DNA of 64,000 nucleotides from Streptomyces sp. NRRL WC-3626 (GCF_000718785.1 NZ_JOCA01000012.1:1-64000); one strand, 5' to 3'; shown: positions 47,603 to 56,330, numbered from the stretch's first letter. Translations and numbers: made by a program. The notes: generated from the letters alone by a model not told the origin.

Positions 47603-48202
47603 TCAGCGCCGCCGGTACACCAGACGGCCGCTCACGACGGTGGCCACGCACGTGGACGCGCCGTCCCGTACGAGGGCGTCCCGGTCGGGCACGTCGAACA
47701 CCGCGAACCGCGCGGGTTTCCCGGCGCCGAGGCCCGGCAGCAGCACGAGGGGGGCCGGGGAGAGCGCGGCGGGGCCGGCCGGTGCGGCCGGACGCCCCGC
47801 CAGGGCGAGCCCGGCCCTGCGCACCGCGTCCAGGGCCTCGCGGCCGCGGAGCTCACCGGCGACCGCGACCGTTCCGTGCGCCAGCATGCGCTGCACTCCG
47901 CGGCGTGCGCTGGCGCCCCGCGCCGACGGTCCGGCGGCCAGAAGTGCCCGCGCGCGCTCCCCGAACACCGGCTCGGTGCCGAGCCTGTCCGCCTCGCGCG
48001 GATCGGGGTGGTACGCCTGCTCCAGCAGTTCGGGACCGTAGGGGTTGAGCAGACCGGGCGTCAGGATGCCGGGCCACCGGCGCAGCCGGGCGCCCGGATG
48101 ACCGGCGGCCAGTTCCTCGTACGGGCCGACGGCGGCGATGTGCGCGCCGTCGACCACGACGGCGGTCCCGGGCGAGGCGTCGGCGGTGTGAAGGGTCAGC
48201 AC
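47603..48202 (-). CDS. Degenerate amidohydrolase-like protein (imidazolonepropionase-like fragment)
   Basis: A 199-aa protein that starts like an amidohydrolase (AVVVDGAHIAAVGPYEELAA...) and ends like one (ARFAVFDVPDRDALVRDGASTCVATVVSGRLVYRRR), forming the small beta-sandwich. The middle TIM-barrel metal site is missing. Where HxH should follow PGxxNxH, the text is ILTPGLLNPYGPELL, with no histidine. Barrel residues are reduced to an Ala-rich helical stretch. It lies 7 bp after mqnC in the same direction, so the two are co-transcribed. It may be a remnant or a non-catalytic partner. It is not the MqnX deaminase itself, since the catalytic residues are absent. Confidence 0.68.
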   Translation of the reverse strand: MLTLHTADASPGTAVVVDGAHIAAVGPYEELAAGHPGARLRRWPGILTPGLLNPYGPELLEQAYHPDPREADRLGTEPVFGERARALLAAGPSARGASARRGVQRMLAHGTVAVAGELRGREALDAVRRAGLALAGRPAAPAGPAALSPAPLVLLPGLGAGKPARFAVFDVPDRDALVRDGASTCVATVVSGRLVYRRR

Positions 48203-48209
48203 GGGGACG

Positions 48210-49409
48210 TCAGTTGGACGCGAGGAGCTTCAGCTCCGGGTGGGCCGTGCCGCCCTCGATGGCCGTGGAGGAGATGTGGGAGACCACGCGGTCGTCGACC
48301 GGGTCGTTCGCCGGGTCGTCGTGGACGACCAGGTGCTCGTACGTCGTCGCCCGCTGGGCCGGGACCCGCCCCGCCTTGCGGATCAGGTCGATGATCTCCA
48401 TCCGGTTGGAGCGGTGCTTGGCACCGGCGGAGGAGACGACGTTCTCCTCCAGCATGATGGAGCCGAGGTCGTCGGCGCCGTAGTGCAGGGAGAGCTGGCC
48501 GACCTCCTTGCCGGTGGTGAGCCAGGAGCCCTGGATGTGGGCGATGTTGTCCATGAACAGCCGGGCGATGGCGATCATGCGCAGGTACTCGAAGAGCGTG
48601 GCCTGCGTGCGGCCCTTCAGGTGGTTGTTCTCGGGCTGGTAGGTGTACGGGATGAACGCGCGGAAGCCGCCCGTACGGTCCTGCACGTCCCGGATCATCC
48701 GCAGGTGCTCGATGCGCTCGGCGTTGGTCTCGCCGGTGCCCATCAGCATGGTGGACGTCGACTCGACACCCAGCCCGTGCGCGATCTCCATGATCTCCAG
48801 CCAGCGCTCGCCGGACTCCTTGAGCGGGGCGATGGCCTTGCGCGGCCGGGCGGGCAGCAGCTCGGCGCCCGCGCCGGCGAAGGAGTCGAGCCCGGCCTCG
48901 TGGATACGGGTGATCGCCTCGTCGACGCTCACGCCCGAGATCCGCGCCATGTGCTCGACCTCGCTCGCCCCCAGGCTGTGGATGACGAGCTGCGGGAACT
49001 CCTTCTTGATGGCGGCGAAGTGCTTCTCGTAGTACTCGACGCCGTAGTCCGGGTGGTGACCGCCCTGGAACATGATCTGCGTGCCGCCGAGCTCGACGGT
49101 CTCCGCGCAGCGCCGCAGGATGTCGTCGAGGTCGCGGGTCCAGCCCTTCGCGGTGTCCTTGGGGGCCGAGTAGAAGGCGCAGAACTTGCACGCCGTGACG
49201 CACACGTTCGTGTAGTTGATGTTCCGCTCGATGATGTACGTCGCGATGTGCTCCGTACCGGCGTAGCGGCGCCTGCGCACGGCGTCGGCGGCGGCGCCCA
49301 GCGCGTGCAGCGGGGCGTCGCGGTAGAGGACGAGGGCCTCTTCGGGGGTGATCCGCCCACCGGCGGCGGCACGGTCGAGGACGGTCTGAAGGTCGGCCTT
49401 CTCGGTCAC
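48210..49409 (-). CDS. mqnC: Cyclic dehypoxanthinyl futalosine synthase
   Basis: A 399-aa radical-SAM enzyme of the futalosine menaquinone pathway. It cyclises dehypoxanthinylfutalosine to the cyclic form using a SAM-derived radical. The CxxxCxxC cluster motif is C70, C74, C77 in NVCVTACKFCAF. GG-type SAM-binding TQIMFQGGHHPDYG, then STMLMGTGETNAERIEHL and FIPYTYQPENNHLK, are conserved in MqnC. The start is clear, and the downstream gene is 7 bp away. The presence of MqnC means the organism uses the futalosine rather than the o-succinylbenzoate route. Confidence 0.95.
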   Translation of the reverse strand: MTEKADLQTVLDRAAAGGRITPEEALVLYRDAPLHALGAAADAVRRRRYAGTEHIATYIIERNINYTNVCVTACKFCAFYSAPKDTAKGWTRDLDDILRRCAETVELGGTQIMFQGGHHPDYGVEYYEKHFAAIKKEFPQLVIHSLGASEVEHMARISGVSVDEAITRIHEAGLDSFAGAGAELLPARPRKAIAPLKESGERWLEIMEIAHGLGVESTSTMLMGTGETNAERIEHLRMIRDVQDRTGGFRAFIPYTYQPENNHLKGRTQATLFEYLRMIAIARLFMDNIAHIQGSWLTTGKEVGQLSLHYGADDLGSIMLEENVVSSAGAKHRSNRMEIIDLIRKAGRVPAQRATTYEHLVVHDDPANDPVDDRVVSHISSTAIEGGTAHPELKLLASN

Positions 49410-49478
49410 CGGCGTTCCTTTCGGAGCTGCTGTGGGCGGACCGATCCAGCCTACGTCAGCCGGATCAGGGGGTTCACG

Positions 49479-50213
49479 TCAGGCCGCGTACGCGCCGATC
49501 AGCAGCCCGGCGAACGCCCCGCTGATCAGGAAGGGCCCGAACGGGATGGCGGTCTTGCGTCCCGCCTTCCGGGCGACGACGAGGGCACCGCCGTACAGCG
49601 CGCCGAACACGAATCCGGCGAGGGTGCCGAGCATCACGGTGGGCCAGCCGTACCAGCCGAGGACGGCACCGGCGCCGAGCGCGAGTTTCACGTCGCCGAA
49701 GCCCATGCCGCCCGGGTTGACGAGGAAGAGGACGAAGTAGCCGGCGCCGAGGGCGAGCGCGCCGAGGAGGGCGATGGTCCACTCCCCCGCGTGCTCGGGG
49801 GCGAGGGCGGTGAGGCCGAGGAGGACGAGGGCGGCCGCGGCGAACGGCAGGGTGAGCGGGTCGGGCAGCCGCTGCACCCGGAAGTCGACGACCGCCAGCA
49901 GCACGCCGACGGGGGCGAGCAGCAGCCAGACGAACAGTTCGGGCCGGGTGCCGGTGGCGGCGGCGAGGGCGGCGCAGACGAGGGCCGTGACGACGACGGA
50001 CGCGGTGCCGGGGCCGTACGACGGTCCGGCGCAGGCCCCGCAGCGGGCCCGTCCCAGCCAGCCGCCGACCGGGTGCCCCGCCGGGCAGGCCGTCCGCCAC
50101 TCCTCGCCCGCGGGGACGGAGAACCGGTAGGCCGCGCGGGGCAGCACCCGGCCGGCCGACGCGCCCCACAGCGCGGCGACGGCGATCAGCAGGGCGTCCG
50201 ATTGCCCGTTCAT
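49479..50213 (-). CDS. Type IV prepilin peptidase (A24 family, TadV/CpaA-like)
   Basis: A 244-aa membrane protease with about seven helices. The catalytic aspartates lie in VVDFRVQRLPDPLTLP and in GMGFGDVKLALGAG (GxGD motif). It should cut the Flp prepilin and the TadE/G-like proteins after the glycine ending their leader. It also has a short cytoplasmic Cys-containing loop (CGAC), as in larger A24 enzymes that carry a methyltransferase-like part. It is the last gene of the Tad locus proper; ATG 50213 overlaps the previous stop. The long frame to 51746 is an artefact. Confidence 0.9.
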   Translation of the reverse strand: MNGQSDALLIAVAALWGASAGRVLPRAAYRFSVPAGEEWRTACPAGHPVGGWLGRARCGACAGPSYGPGTASVVVTALVCAALAAATGTRPELFVWLLLAPVGVLLAVVDFRVQRLPDPLTLPFAAAALVLLGLTALAPEHAGEWTIALLGALALGAGYFVLFLVNPGGMGFGDVKLALGAGAVLGWYGWPTVMLGTLAGFVFGALYGGALVVARKAGRKTAIPFGPFLISGAFAGLLIGAYAA

Positions 50214-53131
50214 CCGGCCGCCGCGACCGCGTCGCGCCAGGTGGGCAGGAGTTCGTCGAGCAGTGCCTCGGTGCGGGGCGGCAGTCCGCGGGCGCCGGCG
50301 CGGCCGACGAGGTCGGCGGCGAGGGCGGTGAGCCGCCCGTGGTCGTCGAGGGAGTGGGTGGCGCGCAGCAGCTCGTTCCACAGCCGCTCGTCGGCCGGGG
50401 CGGTGCGCAGCGCGGCGTTCAGCGCCTCGATGGCCTTCTCCGCGCGGTTCTTCTCCATGTGGAACTCGGAGAGCGCGAGTCCGGTGTCGGCGACGAGCAG
50501 CGGGAGCTGGGCGTCGACGATCTCGTGGGTGAGCCAGCGGTAGCGGCCCTCGGCCCGGTCGGCGAGGAGCGGACCGCGCACCAGTACCAGCGCGTCGGTG
50601 AGCAGCCGTCCGCGGACGGCCCGGCTGTCGACGCCCTTGCCCTGGGTGGCCTCGTGGTACAGCGACCGCAGCACGTCGAGGTCGGAGACGACGGACTTGG
50701 CGAGGGTGAGCCGTCCGGTGGTGTCCGTGCCCAGCCGGGGGGTGCCGTCGGGGTCGGTGCCGAGCCAGGCCCGCAGCCGCTCGACGAGCGCCTCGCGTAC
50801 GTCGTCGGTGACCCCGCGCGGCCACAGCGCGGACGACAGCACGCGCGGGTGCACGCCCTCGCGGTGCAGGAGCAGCAGTGCGAGCGCCTCGTGGAGCAGG
50901 GCGCTGCGTTCGCCGTCCGGGGTGTCGAGGCCGATGATCTCGTACGGTCCGACCAGCCGCGCGTAGACGGCGGGCCGCCCCTGCTCGCTGATGTCGACGA
51001 GGAACGGCGGGGTGTCGCCGGGCCCGTCGGGGCCGCGCTCGGGGTCGGCGCCGGCGAACAGCTCGACGACCGCGCGCTGTTGGGCGACGGGCAGCGACTG
51101 GGCGTCGAGTTCGAGTCCGAGGAGGGGCGCGAGCAGCTTGCCCTCGCCGGTGATCTCCATCTCCCAGGCGGCGCCCGGCAGATCGCCGCTGCCGGTGCCG
51201 ACGAGGTAGCCGATGCCGAGGCGGCCGGCGTCGGCGGCGAGTTCGGCGAGCGTGACGGCGTCCTCGGCGGACGGTTCGGCGGCGAGCAGGACGAGGTGCG
51301 GGGCCCAACGGGTGTGCCGGGCGGGCCCGGTGCGTCCGGTGAGCACGGAGTCGTGCCCGGCCGCGCCGAGTGCGCCGCGCCGTTGCCGGGTCTCGGCCTC
51401 CATGGTCTCGATCAGCGCCTCGATGCCGTCGAGGTGGCGCAGCCGGCTGGGCGCGAGCGGGGTGAGGTCCTCGCCGAAGCCGACGAGGGTGATGGTCATC
51501 CGGTCCGACCAGCCGTTGGTGGCCAACTCGGCGGCGACGGAGGCGAACACGGCGGCCCGGTCGGCCTCGGCGCCGCTCAGCGAGACGAGGCCGGGAACGG
51601 CCTCCAGGTTGAGCAGCAGACGGGAGTCGTCCATGGTGCCGAGGCTGACGAGGCCGGGGAAGGGAGCGGCGGTGTCGACGTCCTCGTACCGTGCGGCGTC
51701 GTCCCCGGCCAGCGTCCAGACGGTCTGGTCCTCCCCGAGCCGCCACGGGGCGGGCGGCTTCCCGGACGGCTGGGCGAGCTGGAGGTGCAGGTCGCCGTCG
51801 GTCAGCCAGGCCGCGTAGACGGTGGGCAGCGGACGGGACTCGCCGGCGAGGGACGCGGCGAGCCCGCGCAGCGACCGGTCCAGCAGCCGTACGCCCTCGG
51901 GGTCGGCGCCGACGAGCAGCGCGTCGTGGACGTCCAGGGCGTCACCGGTCGGTGTGGGCGGCTCCATCCCGCGCCCGCCGATCCCGGCGAACGCCGACTG
52001 CCACAGCGCCTGACGGCGCCGGTGCCCGAGGGCGCCGAGGAGGCCGGCGGCGAGGAGGGGCGCGGCGAGGAGGGCTTCGGGGAGCCCGAAGGAGGACGTG
52101 TCCCGGGCAGGGGTGGCCTGCTGCCCGGCGTCGTCCTTCGCGGGCGCGGGCGCGGGGGCGGGCCGCTGCTCGGGAACGGAGACCTGCGCGGTGTCACCGC
52201 CGCCCCCGCCCCTCTCCGCGTGCTCCCCGGTCCTGTCGTAGTCACGGATCTGCTCGCGCACCTCGGCCGGGACCTCGGGCGCGTCGTCCGGCATCTCGAC
52301 GAGGTCGCCGCCGCGGGCGTCGCCGGGCATCTCCATGATCCAGCCGGGCCGGATCAGGCTGGCCTCGGACAGCCTGGAACCGTCGGGCTGGGCACGGTCC
52401 TTGTTGAGGTCGAAAATCTCCTTGTACCGGCGTCCGTCCCCGAGGTGCCGCTCGGCGATCTCCCAGAGGGAGTCGTGGTGCCGCCCCTCGGGGGGCTGGA
52501 TCCGGTAGAACTTCGTGTCGCCGTGCTGCTTGCCCGCGGACGCGTCGGCGTGCGACGCCTGCTCGGCGAGGGCGGCGGCGGTACCGGCCGCCTGCTCCTG
52601 CTGCTGGGCGAAGAGCCCCGGCGTCTGCTGGGCGGACGCCGCGACCGCGGGCCGCTGGTCCCCGTCCAGGCCCTGCCCGAGCTGGCTCAGCCCCGGAGTG
52701 AAACTGGCCGCGGCCGCGCCGACGAGCAGCACGGCGGCGACGAGCTGCCGCGCGAGCAGCTGACTGGGTCCGGCCCCGGGCACCCGCCCCGGCACCCCGA
52801 CCCCCGACAGCGCGGCCTTCATCTCGACGAGCACACACGCGGTGAACTGCGCCCAGGCCAGCCAGACCACGAAGGTCAGGATGCCGAGGAACGTGTCGAC
52901 GGAGATGTCCTGCTTGAGCCACTCCATCGGTTCGAACGTGTCCGGAAGCGGCCACCCGGCCTGCGTCGCCAGCGCGAGCGGCACCCCGGCCAGCAGCACC
53001 ACCAGCGCCACGAAGGCGAGGAACGCCTTGACGAAGTCCCCGAACGACCGCCGCCGCACCTGGACCGGCTGCGGCGTGCGGTTCCTCGGAGCCGTCGGAC
53101 TGGACGAGCTGGAACTGCGGCGTCGCGGCAT
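50210..53131 (-). CDS. Large LysM / BTAD-domain membrane protein of the Tad locus
   Basis: A 973-aa protein. Two or three helices lie within the first ~170 residues. A LysM-like wall-binding domain (RHHDSLWEIAERHLGDGRRYKEIFDLNKD) follows near 210-260. A Pro/Ala-rich segment and another TM are near 345-365. A long cytoplasmic-type region with a BTAD (bacterial transcriptional activator, SARP-like TPR) fold is near the C-terminus: PRVLSSALWPRGVTDDVREALVERLRAWLG and DLDVLRSLYHEATQGKGV. It lies in the Tad operon just upstream of the prepilin peptidase. LysM with BTAD in one protein is unusual. Its role may be to link pilus assembly to the wall or to signal its state, but that is speculative. Confidence 0.8.
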   Translation of the reverse strand: MPRRRSSSSSSPTAPRNRTPQPVQVRRRSFGDFVKAFLAFVALVVLLAGVPLALATQAGWPLPDTFEPMEWLKQDISVDTFLGILTFVVWLAWAQFTACVLVEMKAALSGVGVPGRVPGAGPSQLLARQLVAAVLLVGAAAASFTPGLSQLGQGLDGDQRPAVAASAQQTPGLFAQQQEQAAGTAAALAEQASHADASAGKQHGDTKFYRIQPPEGRHHDSLWEIAERHLGDGRRYKEIFDLNKDRAQPDGSRLSEASLIRPGWIMEMPGDARGGDLVEMPDDAPEVPAEVREQIRDYDRTGEHAERGGGGGDTAQVSVPEQRPAPAPAPAKDDAGQQATPARDTSSFGLPEALLAAPLLAAGLLGALGHRRRQALWQSAFAGIGGRGMEPPTPTGDALDVHDALLVGADPEGVRLLDRSLRGLAASLAGESRPLPTVYAAWLTDGDLHLQLAQPSGKPPAPWRLGEDQTVWTLAGDDAARYEDVDTAAPFPGLVSLGTMDDSRLLLNLEAVPGLVSLSGAEADRAAVFASVAAELATNGWSDRMTITLVGFGEDLTPLAPSRLRHLDGIEALIETMEAETRQRRGALGAAGHDSVLTGRTGPARHTRWAPHLVLLAAEPSAEDAVTLAELAADAGRLGIGYLVGTGSGDLPGAAWEMEITGEGKLLAPLLGLELDAQSLPVAQQRAVVELFAGADPERGPDGPGDTPPFLVDISEQGRPAVYARLVGPYEIIGLDTPDGERSALLHEALALLLLHREGVHPRVLSSALWPRGVTDDVREALVERLRAWLGTDPDGTPRLGTDTTGRLTLAKSVVSDLDVLRSLYHEATQGKGVDSRAVRGRLLTDALVLVRGPLLADRAEGRYRWLTHEIVDAQLPLLVADTGLALSEFHMEKNRAEKAIEALNAALRTAPADERLWNELLRATHSLDDHGRLTALAADLVGRAGARGLPPRTEALLDELLPTWRDAVAAAG

Positions 53132-53255
53132 GTCGGGTGTCCTGAATTCATGGGGAAGGAGGGTCTGCTGAGCCTAGGGCGATCCTATTGACTCGAATGG
53201 CCCCCGTCGAAGGCCCGGGTGGCGTCGGCAGCCCTCCCTCACATCCGGAACCGGG

Positions 53256-54704
53256 TCACCGGTCGATCAGTGATCTGAAGGCGTTGCGGATGTCGGTGGT
53301 GGACGGGGTGGCGCGGACGTCGGAGGGCGGGTCGAGGACGCTCCAGTACGACAGGCGTTGGGGGCAGCTCTCGCCGTTGATCTGCACCTTCCGGTTCGCG
53401 ACCAGCTTCCCCGTGCGCAGTTCGTAGACCTTCACCGGGATCGCGGTCTTGTGGAAGGTGACGTTGACGATCGTCCCCGGGGACTGCTCGCGCTCGTAGG
53501 GGCAGGTGCGCAGGGCCGTTCCGTCCTGCTCCGCTCCCGCGCAGACCACCAGGACGGCCCGGGCGGGGTCGTCGGTGCGCCATGATCCGGGCAGCCGGTC
53601 CGTGTAGCCGTCGTTGCCGTGGAAGAGCCCACGGTTGACGCCCTTGCCGTACGGCTTCGCCCCGCTGTAGCGCGCCGGGGCGGTGCAGTACTCCGGCTGG
53701 TCTCCGGCGACCGACGTCTCCAGGAGGCGGCGTACGTTCTCCAGCTCGATGGTGAGCGTGGCCTTGCGCACGCCCTTGCGGGCCTGGTCGGCGAGGCCGG
53801 CGTTCTCGGGATACTCGTCGAGGAGTTGCTGGTAGCGCGTACGGGCCTGCGTCCAGTCCTCGGCCGTCATGTGGTCGTCGCCGCACTTCACCAGCGCCTT
53901 TGGCGCCGTCCGCTCGGCGGTGTCGGCGGACCGGTCGCGGGCGTCGTGGCTCGGTTTCCGGTCGCGGAGCCAGTCGGTCACCGTCACGGTGCCGCACGCG
54001 TCGTCGGTGGGCAGGCCGTCGAGGAAGTCGGTCAGGACCGACCCGGCGATCTCGTCGTTGCCGGGTTCGTCCAGGACCGTCCCGAGCCCGTCGAAGCCCG
54101 CTTCGAGCGCCCCGGTGTCGCCGGTCAGACCGGTGGTCAGCCGGGCCCCCGCGTCCCGCAACCGCTCGCAGGTGTCGACCACTTCGTCACCGTCGGCCGT
54201 TCCCGGCGCGTCGGCCACCCGGTGTCCGAACCACACCTCGTCCTGCGCCGACAGCACCTTCGCGCAGTCACCGTCCCTTCGGGCCTCGTCGACGTCTCGC
54301 TCGATGGTGTGGGCGTCGAACCGCAGCAGCCCCACGGCCAGCAGAACGGGAAGGGCCACACCGGCGGCGACCAGCCGCTGCCCGCGCGCCGAGGCCGGTC
54401 GCGCCCCCGCGCGGGCCAGGAACCAGCCATGGGCGACGACGGCCACCCACCAGGCGCCCACGACGATCTCGGCCCACGGCTCGGCGGTGGAGACGACGAC
54501 GGAGACGAGTACGACGGTGACCACGACGGCGGCGCCGGCGAGCAGGCGCCGGCCCAGCAGCAGATAGCCGACGCCGAGAAGCGAGGCGTTGCCGAGAGCG
54601 ACGGCCGGCGGATCGGCCTGCCGCGGCCCGCGCACCGCGGGCGGCGTGGGTGGTCGGGGCGGAAGCGGTGGTACGGGCGGCACGGAGTACGTCGGGTCGT
54701 CCAT
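53256..54704 (-). CDS. Hypothetical membrane protein of the Tad locus
   Basis: A 482-aa protein. A proline-rich N-terminus (PPVPPLPPRPPTPP) precedes about four helices (ALGNASLLGVGYLLLGRR, AGAAVVVTVVLVSVVVST, EIVVGAWWVAVVAHGWFLARAG and LVAAGVALPVLLAVGLLRF). An extracytoplasmic part of about 330 residues has six or more cysteines and two TPR-like patches (DWTQARTRYQQLLDEYPENAG). I recognise no family. It is transcribed with the Tad cluster but separated from the GG-leader peptide by a terminator. ATG 54704 has GGGGGG just before it. Confidence 0.68.
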   Translation of the reverse strand: MDDPTYSVPPVPPLPPRPPTPPAVRGPRQADPPAVALGNASLLGVGYLLLGRRLLAGAAVVVTVVLVSVVVSTAEPWAEIVVGAWWVAVVAHGWFLARAGARPASARGQRLVAAGVALPVLLAVGLLRFDAHTIERDVDEARRDGDCAKVLSAQDEVWFGHRVADAPGTADGDEVVDTCERLRDAGARLTTGLTGDTGALEAGFDGLGTVLDEPGNDEIAGSVLTDFLDGLPTDDACGTVTVTDWLRDRKPSHDARDRSADTAERTAPKALVKCGDDHMTAEDWTQARTRYQQLLDEYPENAGLADQARKGVRKATLTIELENVRRLLETSVAGDQPEYCTAPARYSGAKPYGKGVNRGLFHGNDGYTDRLPGSWRTDDPARAVLVVCAGAEQDGTALRTCPYEREQSPGTIVNVTFHKTAIPVKVYELRTGKLVANRKVQINGESCPQRLSYWSVLDPPSDVRATPSTTDIRNAFRSLIDR

Positions 54705-54821
54705 TCTGGTCCCCCCTGACTGCAGAACGGCATCGCGCACGAGAGCGCCTACCGCTCGTCATACTCCGAAACCCTTACCGCGTCGATGAGTTGAGGGAGC
54801 AGGTTCCTGCAAGGGGGAACA

Positions 54822-54861
54822 GTGCGGGGCCCCGGCCCGCACACGGACCGGGGCCCCGCAC
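54822..54861 (-). terminator. 14-bp perfect hairpin after the GG-leader peptide gene
   Basis: GTGCGGGGCCCCGG (54822-54835) pairs perfectly with CCGGGGCCCCGCAC (54848-54861). It lies 6 bp beyond the stop of the minus-strand peptide gene, so that gene should form its own short transcript. Confidence 0.85.
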
Positions 54862-54867
54862 ACGCGC

Positions 54868-55107
54868 TCAGAGCATCGTGGTGCGCGCCGCGCCCGCGTG
54901 GCCCGTCGAGGCGCCGAGGCCGGCGGAGACGCTGAGGGGGCCCGCTTCGGCGTACACACCCACGCCGACGGAACCGTGGTCCAGGACGACGGCCACACCG
55001 GCGTCGACACCGGCGTCGAGGCCGGCGGAGACGGAGTGGCCGCCGGAGATGCCGTCCAGGTCCGCGTCGGAGATCTCGGCCGTTTCCACCTGCGGGGCAA
55101 AAGTCAT
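54868..55107 (-). CDS. Double-glycine-leader, cysteine-free peptide precursor
   Basis: A 79-aa peptide with a classic leader: MTFAPQVETAEISDADLDGISGG, with GG at residues 22-23. The ELSD/EISDADL-x-x-SGG pattern is that of bacteriocin/lanthipeptide-type leaders processed by C39 peptidases. The 56-residue core is Gly/Ala/Val/Ser-rich, contains no cysteine, and carries SVSAGL twice (25-30 and 59-64) with an alternating V/G/S pattern that suggests beta strands. ATG 55107 follows GGAAGG and starts at the leader. No LanM, protease or exporter is adjacent. Pipelines often call such peptides type A2 lantipeptide, but without Cys a lanthionine is not possible. It lies inside the Tad locus. Confidence 0.75.
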   Translation of the reverse strand: MTFAPQVETAEISDADLDGISGGHSVSAGLDAGVDAGVAVVLDHGSVGVGVYAEAGPLSVSAGLGASTGHAGAARTTML

Positions 55108-55440
55108 GGCTGGCCTTCCGTTCATGTCGGGGATTCGCGGCGGCGGGGAATTCGCCGGACGTCCAAAACCGGGGCCGGTCGCCGGCGAGCCGCGCGCACC
55201 GATCAAAGCACGGGGGCCAAAAGCCGACCAGCGGCGAGCCGTTGACGCACGCGGCCGGGTTCACCAGTGTGGTCGTACGGTCACCGAATCGGCCTCCACC
55301 TTCACGGCATCCGACGGATCACGCACCGGACGCGGCGCTCCGTGAGCCCTTTTCGAGCGGTTCCCGCCCCTCCCCCCGCTCCCGGTGCGACCTCCCCGTG
55401 AACGGTGTGCAGGTACGCGGGATGTTTCGGGACGCGGGCC
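55108..55440. promoter_or_regulatory. Intergenic region between TadG-like gene and GG-leader peptide
   Basis: 333 bp with no gene. It should contain the peptide promoter, but no clear -35/-10 pair is visible. On the minus strand GGAAGG lies just before the peptide start. No strong terminator follows the tadG-like stop, so some read-through from the pilin operon into the peptide gene is possible. Confidence 0.4.
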
Positions 55441-55908
55441 TCAGCCCACCTCGTTCTCCGCCACCGCCCGGCCGTGCACGACCACGTCACCGCCGTAGAA
55501 CATGCCCGTGAAGACCGGTGCGTACGTCAACCGCACCTCGACCTCGACGGCGTCCACGGTCGCCGCCACACAGTGTGTCGCAGCGATGTCCGGGCCGGAC
55601 ATGTCCATTTCGCGGGCGAACGCCTTCACCCGGGCGTCGCAGTTCTCGAAGTTGATCGGCGCGGGCCCGCCCACGTCGTCGTACAGCGCCTCGCGGTCGA
55701 TGTCCTGGGCGGCGTAACGGGCCGCCTGTTCCGCGATGTCCGCCGCGCGTTCCCGCTTGGAGATCGACAGGCCGCCGTCGACGACGAAGGCCGCAAGGGA
55801 CAGGAACACGAGCGCGAAGATGATGACCGCCCCGGCGCCCGAACCCCGGTCGTCCAGCACCGTACGGCGATGCGCCGCCCAGGCGCGTACACGTGCCGCC
55901 GCTCTCAC
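55441..55908 (-). CDS. TadG-like pseudopilin-related protein lacking Glu+5
   Basis: A 155-aa protein with one N-terminal helix after DDRGSG (GAVIIFALVFLSLAAFVVDGGLSI). It then has a conserved KRERAADIAEQAARYAAQDIDREALYDD helix and two cysteine-containing segments. It resembles TadG/TadE-type membrane proteins of the Tad system. Unlike its neighbours, the G/x cleavage region (SG|AGAVI) lacks Glu at +5, so it may not be processed like a pilin. GTG 55908 overlaps the previous stop (GTGA). Confidence 0.78.
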   Translation of the reverse strand: MRAAARVRAWAAHRRTVLDDRGSGAGAVIIFALVFLSLAAFVVDGGLSISKRERAADIAEQAARYAAQDIDREALYDDVGGPAPINFENCDARVKAFAREMDMSGPDIAATHCVAATVDAVEVEVRLTYAPVFTGMFYGGDVVVHGRAVAENEVG

Positions 55909-56330
55909 GCCGTCCTCCGGTACGGGTCCAGCGGTGAGCTGAAGCTCGAGGACAGGGTCGTCGGGATGTCCAGGCCCAGCATGGCGAGCCCGCGCACCTC
56001 GCAGCTCACCTCGACCGTGAAGATGGTGTCCGGCTCGAAGCCCTGACTCGTCTGTACGACGCTCACCGGCCCGGAGCAGACGTCCGCGAGGTTCGCCTCC
56101 GCCGCCGCACGCGCCTGAGCCATCGCCGTACCGTGGTCCTTCTGGATCGATCCCGCGCGGGCCGCGTCCCGCGCCGCGCCGTCCAGCGCACCGCGCCCGT
56201 CGACCAGTTGTCCGAAGCCGACCAGCACGAGAATGAAGAGAATCATGACCGGCGCGAGGATGACCACCTCGACCGTGGACAGCCCGCCGTCGTCCGCTCT
56301 TCGCCGTCCGGCGCCCAGGGGGAAGACCAT
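55905..56330 (-). CDS. TadE-like minor pilin (second copy)
   Basis: A 141-aa protein. The short leader ends DDGG, and the cut site G16|LSTVE has Glu at +5 followed by a hydrophobic helix, the prepilin signature recognised by A24 peptidases. The rest is a small outer domain with two cysteines. It starts one base after the previous gene ends. It is a likely minor pilin. Confidence 0.82.
   Translation of the reverse strand: MVFPLGAGRRRADDGGLSTVEVVILAPVMILFILVLVGFGQLVDGRGALDGAARDAARAGSIQKDHGTAMAQARAAAEANLADVCSGPVSVVQTSQGFEPDTIFTVEVSCEVRGLAMLGLDIPTTLSSSFSSPLDPYRRTA

Noticed and set aside
47603..48202. MqnX aminodeoxyfutalosine deaminase
   Set aside because: It is adjacent to mqnC and belongs to the right superfamily, but lacks the HxH metal-binding motif and is half the normal length.
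50339..53191. 950-codon plus-strand frame opposite the LysM/BTAD gene
   Set aside because: An antisense shadow. Composition is Arg/Gly/Glu-rich without motifs, whereas the opposite strand shows recognisable domains.
54868..55107. Lanthipeptide biosynthetic cluster
   Set aside because: The precursor core has no cysteine and no LanB/LanM, C39 protease or dedicated exporter is adjacent. The leader is real but the class cannot be claimed.
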